Origin: PNC22 sp035654175
GTDB lineage: Bacteria; Planctomycetota; Phycisphaerae; Phycisphaerales; UBA1924
Direction of reading: 5' to 3'
NCBI GenBank assembly: GCA_035654175.1
Contig: DASRXL010000056.1
Span: 1-21,423 of the forward strand
DNA length: 21,423 nt
Of this stretch, positions 1 to 7,212 are shown one piece after another; the first letter of the stretch is position 1; every line of letters begins with the position of its first letter. The notes under the pieces were generated by a model. That model was not told the origin of the DNA. It saw only the letters and a program-made list of their open reading frames with translations, and did not search any database. The translations under genes were made by a program, and so were the position numbers.

Positions 1-1199
1 CCGGTCCGGGCGGCACGGTCCACCTGGGCTCCCGACGCTTCGAGCTTGTCGAGCACCTGCTCGTGCTCGCGGCGCAGGCTTTCCAGCTCCTTCTGGAGCT
101 GTGCGCGCTCGCGCTCCTCCCGATCAGAGGCGCCGCCACCCCCCTCGCGCACGCCGCGGCCGCCGCGGCCGCCCCGCCCACGCTCGTCCTGCGCCCCCGG
201 CTCCCCGCCCCCCGCGTCGGCGAGCTGCTCTTCCTTCGCCGCGATCTGCCGCTGCAGCGAGTCGGCTTGGCGCTGGAGGAGCGCCTGCTCCCGATTCTCC
301 TCCCCCTGCGGCTCCTGGGCGGAGCTCTTGCTGGGGGGAACCCATTCGGGGCCGGCGATTGTCGGCGGGAAGCTCGGCTGCGCGACCTCCCGGATCACCG
401 CCTCGGCCTGCTGCGCGACCCGCTGCACGTCCGCGGGCGTAACGCCCTCGCGCCGGATGTCGGCGAGCAACGACACGCCGCCGGGCAGGCCGGAGACGAT
501 CGTGCTCCCGGTCCAGCCGCCGTCGGGCCCCTGCTCCTCGCGCTCCACCTCGACGCCCAGCAGGTCGACGCTGCCCTTCCACCAGGAGAGCGGGAGCGGG
601 CGCAGCGGCCCTTCGTCGCCGTCTGGGTCTTCTTCCAGGCTCCTGCGCAGCGACTCCCCCGACACCACGCCCTCGATGCTGATCGCCCCGAGGTCGAAGG
701 GCTGCTCGGCCGGGAGGTAGGGACGCAGCTCCTCGTTGCTCGCCCAGACGATCGGATCCACCGTCGCCCGGTAGCTCACGGCAGCGACCCGTGCCGGCAC
801 CGGGACCTGCGGCAGCGTGTAGGTCGTCGCGGCGTCGATCCCGGCGCCGTCCGCCGCGGCGCTCCCGATCGTCGTGGTCGAAGCGATCCGCTCCATGGAG
901 ATCGAGTCAGCGATCGCGAGCTTCGAGACCTCGGAGAACCGGGTCGCGACGTCCTGCTCCGGCACCTCGGGGAGCTCGGGGCTCACGCTCCGCATCTTCG
1001 CGATGAGCTGATCGGCCTCGCCCTTGACCACCTGGAACACCCTGTCCGGCGGCACCGGCTCGGAATTGCCGACCTTCACCGCGTTCGGCTGGGTCAGGAA
1101 CTGCATCGCCACCACCGCGAGCAGCACGAGCGAGACGCCGGCCAGGACCAGCTTCTCGAAGTGCTGCTCCAGCGGGTTGAGTTGTTTGTTCTTCTTCAT
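1..1199 (-). CDS. single-pass membrane protein with C-terminal coiled coil, third gene of pil operon (partial)
   Basis: The frame is open from an ATG at 1199 to the left edge (399 residues seen, C-terminus missing). The start is supported by a GGAGAG motif six bases upstream. The short basic N-terminus (MKKNKQLNPLEQHFEK) is followed by one hydrophobic helix at about residues 17-34, so most of the protein should be outside the inner membrane. A proline/serine-rich and beta-rich middle follows. A Gln/Glu-rich coiled coil covers roughly residues 300-395, interrupted by a Gly/Arg/Asp-rich linker. It lies 84 bases downstream of the PilO-like gene on the same strand. The position suggests a PilP-like or alignment-complex role linking PilM/N/O to a secretin, probably encoded off the left edge; this is inferred from order only. 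I recognise no named domain. Confidence 0.7.
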   Translation of the reverse strand, partial: MKKNKQLNPLEQHFEKLVLAGVSLVLLAVVAMQFLTQPNAVKVGNSEPVPPDRVFQVVKGEADQLIAKMRSVSPELPEVPEQDVATRFSEVSKLAIADSISMERIASTTTIGSAAADGAGIDAATTYTLPQVPVPARVAAVSYRATVDPIVWASNEELRPYLPAEQPFDLGAISIEGVVSGESLRRSLEEDPDGDEGPLRPLPLSWWKGSVDLLGVEVEREEQGPDGGWTGSTIVSGLPGGVSLLADIRREGVTPADVQRVAQQAEAVIREVAQPSFPPTIAGPEWVPPSKSSAQEPQGEENREQALLQRQADSLQRQIAAKEEQLADAGGGEPGAQDERGRGGRGGRGVREGGGGASDREERERAQLQKELESLRREHEQVLDKLEASGAQVDRAART

Positions 1200-1246
1200 C
1201 GGATTCTCTCCGGCGCCAGAGTGCCGAAAGGTTCAGAGCCAGGCCG

Positions 1247-1274
1247 CGCGGGGTTCATCGCGCGGGGTTCATCG
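1247..1274. repeat. 14-bp perfect tandem duplication
   Basis: The 14-mer CGCGGGGTTCATCG occurs twice head to tail (1247-1260 and 1261-1274). It fills part of the 84-base gap between the second and third pil-operon genes. On the minus strand each copy contains ATGAACCCCGCG, but no useful reading frame results. It is most likely a slippage or segmental micro-duplication. Confidence 0.85.
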
Positions 1275-1283
1275 TTCCCGGGC

Positions 1284-2651
1284 TCAGCCGCCGCCGTTGT
1301 CGTCCTCGTCGGGGGTCTCCGCGTCGGCTTCAGTCTCTTCGATGCCCAGCGCGGTCTTCACGTCGGCGGGCATCAGCGGGGCCGTCCAGGACCGCAGCCA
1401 TACGGTCTCGATCAGGAGGTCGGCGCGCACGATCGGGGCGTCGCCGCCGTAGAAGTAGCCCTGGCGCAGCTCCTCCCACACGTCCACCTCGGTCAGGTCG
1501 ACATCGAGCACGGTCATCAGGTTGGTCTCCGCGAAGGCCCTGATGATGTCGGGGATGCGCCGGGCATCGACGACCAGCGTCAGCTTCGCGGGCACGACGT
1601 CGTAGGCGTCGGTGCTCACGCGCCCGGTCACGCTGACCGAGGGGTCGGCCCCCTCGGAGCTCTCGTCGGTCGGGTAGTCCTCCCCGATCTCGCCGCCGGG
1701 GGGGGGCGGCGCCAGCGCGATGGGGAGCCGCTTGATAGAGAGTCGCTCCACGCGCTTGATCGCGGCGTTCTCGACGTTGTCGCGCGTCGCGCCGGGGCCG
1801 TTGTTGGCGCGGTCGATCGCGCGGAGCAGGTCGGAAACGACCCAGTAGTCGAAGTTCCAGCCGAAGACCTCGGTCAGCGACGGGGTCGTCCCGCCGCGAT
1901 CGCGCCGCTCGGCGGGGGGGATCACCGCCGTCTCGGCGCCGAAGCCCTGCGGGTCGAAGGACGAGAGATCGGCGTAGAGGGAGATCTCCTTCGCCCGGCG
2001 CTGGGCCTCGGCGATGCGTCGCTCCATCAGGAGCTTCCGGAGCTCGTCCTGCTGCTCGGGCGTGAGCGATCCGGCGCCGCTCTCGGCGAGCATGCGCTGC
2101 GTCTCGCGCTCCTGCACGTCCTGGATGGTGGTGGCGAGTTTCACCATGTCCGGCGGCCCGCCCGCGCCGATCGCGGGGAAGACATCGGCGTAGATGGACT
2201 TCTGCCCGAGCTGCGCGTCGCCCGCCATCCGGGCGAGGAACTCGAACTTCAGGCGCGTCTCCTCGGCCCCCGAGCCCACCGGCACCGGCAGCAGGTCCTT
2301 GGCCAGAACCTCGTGCCCGTCGCGGTTGAAGCTCTCCACCTCGCCGACGATGCTGCTGGCCTGCCCGATCCGCTGCTCGCGCTGGGCCTTCACGAACTCG
2401 GTGACGTACGGGTTCGGCGCCTGCGAGGCTGTGATCGGCTCCTCGCCGGGCAGGAGCGAGGGGATCACGTAGTTGACCTTCGCGTTCTTGATCTTGTTGT
2501 ACGCGTCGTTGGCGCGCTTCTCCTGCTCCGTGCGGATCCGCTTGTTCCAGCTCGAGCTGAAGAACCAGCCGGCCGGCAGCGCCACCAGGATCACGACCGT
2601 CGAGATGACGATCAGGAGGTTCGCCTTCACCCAGGTCATCACGCCTTTCAC
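1284..2651 (-). CDS. PilO / Amuc_1100-like inner-membrane pilus assembly protein
   Basis: A 455-residue protein. Its GTG start overlaps the pilM stop codon (GTGA, 2648-2651) and has a G-rich AGGGGGGT-like ribosome site just upstream; an ATG four codons in (2639) is an alternative start. One transmembrane helix lies at about residues 10-31, followed by a charged helix (33-58) likely to form a coiled coil. A Gln/Glu/Arg-rich helical segment spans 180-222. The C-terminal alpha/beta domain (about 340-440) contains LTLVVDARRIPDIIRAFAE, resembling the ferredoxin-like domains of PilO and the PVC-group Amuc_1100 family. A Pro/Glu/Asp-rich tail ends the protein. Translational coupling to pilM indicates that the two work in the same complex. 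Family membership is inferred from topology and neighbourhood, not from a diagnostic motif. Confidence 0.7.
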   Translation of the reverse strand: MKGVMTWVKANLLIVISTVVILVALPAGWFFSSSWNKRIRTEQEKRANDAYNKIKNAKVNYVIPSLLPGEEPITASQAPNPYVTEFVKAQREQRIGQASSIVGEVESFNRDGHEVLAKDLLPVPVGSGAEETRLKFEFLARMAGDAQLGQKSIYADVFPAIGAGGPPDMVKLATTIQDVQERETQRMLAESGAGSLTPEQQDELRKLLMERRIAEAQRRAKEISLYADLSSFDPQGFGAETAVIPPAERRDRGGTTPSLTEVFGWNFDYWVVSDLLRAIDRANNGPGATRDNVENAAIKRVERLSIKRLPIALAPPPPGGEIGEDYPTDESSEGADPSVSVTGRVSTDAYDVVPAKLTLVVDARRIPDIIRAFAETNLMTVLDVDLTEVDVWEELRQGYFYGGDAPIVRADLLIETVWLRSWTAPLMPADVKTALGIEETEADAETPDEDDNGGG

Positions 2652-4801
2652 TCGTCACCCCCCTCTTCCTCGGGCGCGGGCTCGCCGAGCACGGCGACGA
2701 AGGTCACCCGGATGAACGTCTCGATCGTGCCGGGCGCGAGCGTCTCCTCGCCGCCGGGAGCGATCGGGGCGATCTGGTCGAGCTGGTTCAGGGCCTGCGC
2801 GGCGTCCTGCGCGACGCGCTGAGCCCCGCCGGAGGCCGGGCCGCCCCGCACCGACCGCTCGCCACCGCCCTCGGTGAAGACGTCCCCCTCGCTGAACTCC
2901 TCCTCCATCTCCCGGACCATGCCCCGCCTCGTGCCGCCCTGCTGGGCGCGGGAGCCGGGCGCGCCCTGGCGCCGCTCCTCGACCTCTGGCGCGGCCTCGT
3001 GCCGGACCTCGTTGAGCTTGTCCCACCGGAAGTCGGTGATGTTGTAGTAGTACGGCAGGCCCTCCCGCTCGGCGTTCTGCTGCAGCCACCGCTTGACGGC
3101 CGACTCGACGAACACCTCGACGAGCGGCTGGGTGGTGGAGAGCTCGAGCGTCACCGCGACGCGCGGCCCCTCGACCCCTTCGGCGCCCATCGCCTCTTCG
3201 TCTTCGCCCCCGCCCGCGTACATGCGGGTGCGCTCGTCCTGCTGGCGCATGCCGCGTCCCCCGCCCTCGGGGCCGAGCATGACCTCCTCCTCGTAGGCCG
3301 GCTGCGTCCGCGCCGTGCGCGAGCTGCGCCCCTCGCGCCCGCCGGGGACCGGGATCGCCATCGCGCCGTACAGGTAGTCGGTGTGCATGGACTGGAGCTT
3401 GAAGCCCCCACCCTCCTGCGCCTGCGAGTCGGCGGACTCGAGCAGCTCGTTCACGTCGCCCAGGAGGCGCAGAAGGACGTCCCGGCCCTCGTAGAGCGAC
3501 ATGAGCTGCGCGATCCGCGCCCCCTGGCCGACATCCTCGGTCACGCCCGCGTCGCGCGCGTCGTTCGTGAGCCGGCTGGCCAGCGTCACCGCGTCCTGCA
3601 CCTCCTTGGGCTCGGGCACATTGATCGCCTGCGAGTCGATCATGGGCCGGATGAACATCGCGCCCGTCGCCGCGAGCGCGAGGCCCGCCGCCGCCGCGAA
3701 CCAGCGCCCCTTCCTCGCCCACATCGCCTTCTTCGTCACGTCGAGGGGCATGAGATTGGCCTGCAGGGCCGCCATGCCGAGGCCCTGGAGCGCCAGGCCG
3801 TACGCGGTCGCGAAATTGAGCGTGTGCGCCTGCAGCTCCGCCGCACGGAGGCCCTCGATCTGCAGCCGCTTGAACTGCTCGATCCGGTAAACGTTCATCC
3901 CCAGCTGCTGCTTGAGGTACTTGCGGAGCCCCGGGAGCTGGAAGGTCGAGCCCATGCCCACCAGGCGCTCGAGCTTGGCGTCGCGGTGCATCGACTGGTA
4001 GTAGCCGATCGAACGCTGCACATCCTGCACGAGGTCGGCGAAGACCGGGCGCAGCGCCTGGAACACGTGCCGCGCGTGCTGGCTCGTCTCCGCCTCCCGC
4101 TTGAGCTTCTCCGCCTTGGGATAGCTGAGCTTGAACGCCTCCACGAGCGCGTTCGTGAACTCGTGGCCACCGATCGGGAAGGTCCGCACCCACACCCGGC
4201 CCGCGTCGGCGATGATCAGGTCCGTCGAGGTCGTCCCCACGTCGAGCAGGATCGTCCCCGGCGAGGTCTCGGTGAACTGCAGGTCGTACGCGATCGCGTT
4301 GTAGACGGCCACCGGCGAGAGCGTGATCACATCCGGCGTCAGGTTCACGTCGTGCAGGATCGCGAGCTCGCTGGCCACCCGCGCCTTCGTGATGGCGAAG
4401 ATGCCGACCTCCACGTCGGGCGAGTCGGGGCTCACGAACGTCTGGTAGTCCCACTCCACCTCGTCCAGGGGGAAGGGGATCTGCTGCACCGCCTCGAACT
4501 TCACGATGTCCGGGACCTTCTTCGGCTCCACCGGCGGCAGCTTCGCGAAGCGCGCGAACGCCGAGTGCCCCGGCACACTCACCGCGATCGTCGCGCCCGA
4601 GAGGTCGTACTCGCTGACCAGACGGCCCAGCGCCACCCGCTTCGCGTCGTCCTGATCGAGCTCCGGCGTCGACAGCACGCGCGGGTGCGGGATGTACGCG
4701 AAATCCGCCACCTTGGGCTCGTCGCCCTCGAGCACGATCTTCATCGCCTTGATCGCACCGGCGCCGATCTCGATGCCCCAGCACGCGTTCGATGTCGCCA
4801 T
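2648..4801 (-). CDS. pilM: type IV pilus assembly protein PilM fused to a PilN-like membrane segment
   Basis: A 717-residue protein, about twice the usual PilM length (~350). Residues 1-345 are the actin-like PilM fold: phosphate-1 loop WGIEIGAGAIKAMKI (8-22), the phosphorylated-substrate-like VSVPGHSAFARFAKLPPV (74-91), phosphate-2 loop ILLDVGTTSTDLIIAD (184-199) and adenosine loop VGMGSTFQLPG (281-291). Residues 349-366 read NLMPLDVTKKAMWARKGR, which resembles the N-terminal NLLP motif and basic stretch of PilN. A transmembrane helix follows at about 367-385, then 330 extracytoplasmic residues with low-complexity Gly/Glu/Arg linkers. In canonical systems the PilN N-terminal peptide docks on PilM; here the two appear to be one chain. 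The ATG at 4801 has GAGGTG four bases upstream. It is the first gene of the pil operon. Confidence 0.9.
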   Translation of the reverse strand: MATSNACWGIEIGAGAIKAMKIVLEGDEPKVADFAYIPHPRVLSTPELDQDDAKRVALGRLVSEYDLSGATIAVSVPGHSAFARFAKLPPVEPKKVPDIVKFEAVQQIPFPLDEVEWDYQTFVSPDSPDVEVGIFAITKARVASELAILHDVNLTPDVITLSPVAVYNAIAYDLQFTETSPGTILLDVGTTSTDLIIADAGRVWVRTFPIGGHEFTNALVEAFKLSYPKAEKLKREAETSQHARHVFQALRPVFADLVQDVQRSIGYYQSMHRDAKLERLVGMGSTFQLPGLRKYLKQQLGMNVYRIEQFKRLQIEGLRAAELQAHTLNFATAYGLALQGLGMAALQANLMPLDVTKKAMWARKGRWFAAAAGLALAATGAMFIRPMIDSQAINVPEPKEVQDAVTLASRLTNDARDAGVTEDVGQGARIAQLMSLYEGRDVLLRLLGDVNELLESADSQAQEGGGFKLQSMHTDYLYGAMAIPVPGGREGRSSRTARTQPAYEEEVMLGPEGGGRGMRQQDERTRMYAGGGEDEEAMGAEGVEGPRVAVTLELSTTQPLVEVFVESAVKRWLQQNAEREGLPYYYNITDFRWDKLNEVRHEAAPEVEERRQGAPGSRAQQGGTRRGMVREMEEEFSEGDVFTEGGGERSVRGGPASGGAQRVAQDAAQALNQLDQIAPIAPGGEETLAPGTIETFIRVTFVAVLGEPAPEEEGGDE

Positions 4802-5051
4802 ACAGCACCTCGCTCATCGACGCCGCCGCCGCGGAGCGCGGACGGCAGCCTGACTTTCCCGCCTGCTCGGGACGGGTTCGACCCCGGGCCCATCAAAGGG
4901 CGGGATCCTACCCACCCGGCTCCGAGTGCGCGCCGTCGGGCGCTTTCCCGGGGCCGCGCCTGGCAATACGGAGAACATACTCGGCCTGTTTCGGCGCGGA
5001 AGCCGTCACGGGGCCGCCCGTTACACCGGCGTGACACTCGCGCCGGCCTCT
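4802..5051. other. intergenic region upstream of pilM
   Basis: This 250-base gap separates the MEMO operon from the pil operon; both are on the minus strand, so the pilM promoter should lie here. I see no convincing -35/-10 pair. TATGTT on the minus strand, around 4975-4982, is the best -10-like hexamer but lacks a partner. A short hairpin (5005-5035) near its right edge could end the upstream transcript. Confidence 0.4.
5005..5035 (-). terminator. weak hairpin downstream of the MEMO operon
   Basis: Perfect 6-base arms GTCACG (5005-5010) and CGTGAC (5030-5035) enclose a GC-rich 19-base loop, 17 bases after the stop of the small membrane-protein gene. There is no T-tract, so at most it is a weak or Rho-assisted stop. 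Confidence 0.25.
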
Positions 5052-5414
5052 CTACTCTGGGCCCGCGCCGTCGTCCCGAGACCGCCGGACCTCCCGCCGG
5101 TCCAGCGCCAGCGCGCCGAGCGCAGCGCCCGGCGCCATGATCGCGACGACCCACCATAGGTCCGCGGGCGCAGCCAGGAGCTTGATCCACGGGGCCACGC
5201 TGTACGCGAGCGCGTGGTACGCCACGGCGAGCGCCGCGAGCCCCAGCGTGAGGCTCGTCGGCCCGCTCACCCTGCCCAGCCTGCCCAGCACGACCGGCGC
5301 ACCATCGGCTCGCCGGGCCGCGCCCAGGGCCCAGAGGCCCCACGCACCCAGCAGGACCGCCAGGCAGATCCCGAGCGCCCGAACAACCTCGGCCTGCCCG
5401 ACCGGCGCCGGCAC
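5052..5414 (-). CDS. small multi-pass membrane protein of unknown function
   Basis: A 120-residue protein. I place the start at a GTG (5414-5412) whose first base is the last base of the upstream MEMO stop codon (TAGTG), a common coupling arrangement. The frame is open further upstream, but that part overlaps the MEMO gene and has non-protein-like composition. Three hydrophobic segments are visible: ICLAVLLGAWGLWALGAA near the N-terminus, LTLGLAALAVAYHALAYSV in the middle, and LWWVVAIMAPGAALGALAL near the C-terminus. A charged tail (DRREVRRSRDD) follows and is probably cytoplasmic. I recognise no family. Coupling suggests co-expression with the MEMO protein, but no function can be assigned. 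Confidence 0.6.
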   Translation of the reverse strand: MPAPVGQAEVVRALGICLAVLLGAWGLWALGAARRADGAPVVLGRLGRVSGPTSLTLGLAALAVAYHALAYSVAPWIKLLAAPADLWWVVAIMAPGAALGALALDRREVRRSRDDGAGPE

Positions 5415-6781
5415 TACCGCAGCACCAGCGCAGCGCTCGAGACCAGCCCGAGACCCTGGGGATCCATGGCCGCGGCGTAGTTCAGGAGCTTGACCTCGGT
5501 CGGCTGGACGATCTTCAAGGTCGCGACCATGTTCCCGATCGAGCACCAGCGCGTGGGGTTGCCCTGCCACGCGATCGATCCGACCAAGTCCTCGGGCTTG
5601 TTCTGCTCCAGGTACGCGAGCAGCTCGCGGTCCTGGTTGACGACGCGCCCGCGGAACGCCTGGGCTTCGGGGGAATCTCCGGCGAGCGACTGCTTGTCGC
5701 CGAACATGGGGCCGACATGGCTCAGATCGGCCGAGCTGACGACCAGCGTCTTGCCCGGCAATTCGGCGATCACCTCGCGCGTCGCGTCGATGAACGCCTG
5801 GAGCGAGACCCCTGCGCCGTCGTACGCCTCGCCGCTGTTGACCGTCGGATCATGCACCAGCGCGCCGAACACCTTGCAATATGACCCGTCGGCCCCCTGC
5901 CCGAGGCAGTGCTGGATCCAAGCGATCTGGAGTTCGATCGAGTGCTCGCGTTCGTGGTCGTAGCGGTGCTCGAAAAGCGACTCTCCCAGCCGCTGCCGCA
6001 GCCCCGCGACGACGTCCGCGTCCACCGGGCACTCTCCCAGCGGCGTGGAGAATCCCTTGTCGCACCCGACCACGCCCGTGCCGGTCCCGAAGTGGTTCGT
6101 GCCCAGGATGATCACCCGATCGGGGCGCTCCACCACGCGCATGCGCCCCCAGACGCGGGCGTAGTTGATCCAGCCGCGTGGGTAATCGACGTGGGGGGCC
6201 ACGATGCCGCGCGGCAAGGCGTCGAATGAGGGGTTCTGCTCATCCTTGAGCCCCGCGTCGATCCATTTGTCGAGGGCCTCCGCCAGCCGGCGGGGGCCCT
6301 CCTCGGCCTTCTGCTCGTCGGTCGCCTCGCCGCCATGCGCTTCCTGCACGAGCAGGTCCGCAAGCGCAGCGGTCGAGCCCGGAGGCAACACGACCGACCC
6401 ATCGAACTGCCGGCGCATGTCGGTCAGAATGCCGTCGAAGGTCGGCCCCTCGAGAAGGCCGGCGGCGTCGAGCTGGGCCACCAGCGGCTCGAGGTGCTCA
6501 CGGGTCAGCCCCCTCCCCACGCGGGTGACGATCTCGTCGATGGTGTGCTGGCCGGAGAACAGCGGCAGGAGGTCCTTCGCGGCCGGCGAGACCACGACCG
6601 GCGGGCGGTCGGAAATCTGCCGCGCGTCGGCGAGCCCGAGGAACACCGCCTGCTTCCCGTCTGGACCCTGGACAGGCACGGGAAACCCCCTGATTTGCCG
6701 CAGCTTGGGGCGCTGCATGTGGGACGCGCCGGGATCGAACGTCGGCGGGGCGGGGGGGTTGCGCGAGGGCTCGTTGCTCAT
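5414..6781 (-). CDS. MEMO-family protein (AmmeMemoRadiSam system protein B-like) with N-terminal extension
   Basis: A 455-residue protein. The start is placed at the ATG at 6781; the frame is open further upstream, but that would overlap the divergent promoter and the next gene. Residues 1-115 form an N-terminal extension whose part 55-112 (DLLPLFSGQHTIDEIVTRV... LDAAGLLEG) looks like a small winged-helix or PqqD-like fold. The MEMO domain fills about 190-455. Candidate metal or active-site residues matching the family pattern are His197 (APHVDY), His230 (GTNHFG), His280 (EHSIELQ), Asp352 and His355 (SSADLSHVG), and possibly Cys413 (RWCSIGN). MEMO proteins have a class III ring-opening dioxygenase fold; human MEMO1 is linked to copper/iron redox chemistry, but the bacterial reaction is unsettled. 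Neither an AMMECR1 nor a radical-SAM partner is visible here. Confidence 0.85.
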   Translation of the reverse strand: MSNEPSRNPPAPPTFDPGASHMQRPKLRQIRGFPVPVQGPDGKQAVFLGLADARQISDRPPVVVSPAAKDLLPLFSGQHTIDEIVTRVGRGLTREHLEPLVAQLDAAGLLEGPTFDGILTDMRRQFDGSVVLPPGSTAALADLLVQEAHGGEATDEQKAEEGPRRLAEALDKWIDAGLKDEQNPSFDALPRGIVAPHVDYPRGWINYARVWGRMRVVERPDRVIILGTNHFGTGTGVVGCDKGFSTPLGECPVDADVVAGLRQRLGESLFEHRYDHEREHSIELQIAWIQHCLGQGADGSYCKVFGALVHDPTVNSGEAYDGAGVSLQAFIDATREVIAELPGKTLVVSSADLSHVGPMFGDKQSLAGDSPEAQAFRGRVVNQDRELLAYLEQNKPEDLVGSIAWQGNPTRWCSIGNMVATLKIVQPTEVKLLNYAAAMDPQGLGLVSSAALVLR

Positions 6782-6818
6782 GGGGTCAAGTCTAGTCCAC
6801 GGACCGCTCGCCGCCCGC

Positions 6819-6847
6819 TTGGCATGCGCCGGCGCGCGGCCTATGGT
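6819..6847 (+). promoter_or_regulatory. sigma70-type promoter for the 6890-7704 unit
   Basis: TTGGCA (6819-6824, five of six to the -35 consensus) is followed after exactly 17 bases by TATGGT (6842-6847, four of six to the -10 consensus). The predicted start near 6854 leaves a leader of about 35 bases before the ATG at 6890. It sits in the short divergent gap between the MEMO gene and the plus-strand unit. Confidence 0.55.
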
Positions 6848-6889
6848 TCTCGCCCACCCGACCGGTGGTCGTCCGAGACGGAGCCACGC

Positions 6890-7210
6890 ATGTCCGATAT
6901 CAACTACAAGCCCGGCGAGCAGATCCGTTGCACGATCACCGCCGTGCCGCGCGCCCAGGCGAAGACCGACACCATCGCGCGCCTCATGCGCCGCGATCCC
7001 ACGGCCGTCCGTGCGCTCCGGCGCGCGCAGCGCATGCGCCGGCAGCGGATGCATTCGTACATCCGCGGCGGCCGGGAGTGGTTCGATCGCGAGCACCCCG
7101 CGAAGGTCGTGCGCGTCGCGCAGGGCGAATCCTGGCAGATGGTCTTCACCCCCGACATCCTCCCCGACCTGCAGTCCGTCGGCTCGTACGTGAAGATCGA
7201 GAAGGCCTGA
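6890..7210 (+). CDS. small basic conserved-looking protein of unknown function
   Basis: A 106-residue protein with an ATG at 6890 and a CGGAG ribosome site eight bases upstream. The centre (residues 31-60) is strongly basic (RLMRRDPTAV... RRAQRMRRQRMHSYIRGG), flanked by beta-like ends (GEQIRCTITAVPRA; AKVVRVAQGESWQMVFTPDILPDLQSVGSYVKIEKA). The composition would suit nucleic-acid or ribosome binding, but I see no named domain. Initiation factor IF-1 was considered and dismissed. It is followed two bases later by the copper-binding lipoprotein gene, so the two share a transcript. The quality of the promoter, ribosome site and amino-acid composition make it a real gene. Confidence 0.75.
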   Translation: MSDINYKPGEQIRCTITAVPRAQAKTDTIARLMRRDPTAVRALRRAQRMRRQRMHSYIRGGREWFDREHPAKVVRVAQGESWQMVFTPDILPDLQSVGSYVKIEKA

Positions 7211-7212
7211 AG

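Noticed and set aside
63..2822. A 919-residue open frame on the plus strand.
   Set aside because: It lies opposite the pil genes, is dominated by Arg, Leu, His, Gly and Asp as expected of an antisense frame in GC-rich DNA, and shows no domain. The minus-strand genes explain the region.
2999..5140. Long plus-strand frame opposite pilM.
   Set aside because: Arg/His/Leu-rich antisense shadow; it contains no motif and also runs across an intergenic gap.
5415..5570. Longer start for the small membrane protein.
   Set aside because: The extra 52 residues overlap MEMO coding sequence and are charged, low-quality sequence; the coupled GTG at 5414 is preferred.
6785..6800. Minus-strand TAGACT as a promoter of the MEMO gene.
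   Set aside because: No -35 partner; the transcript would be nearly leaderless. Left unassigned.
6782..7096. N-terminal extension of the MEMO protein by 105 residues.
   Set aside because: It would overlap the divergent promoter and the basic-protein gene and is not MEMO-like; the ATG at 6781 fits better.
6890..7210. Translation initiation factor IF-1 for the small basic protein.
   Set aside because: IF-1 is about 72 residues with an S1/OB fold and a conserved N-terminus; none of this is present.
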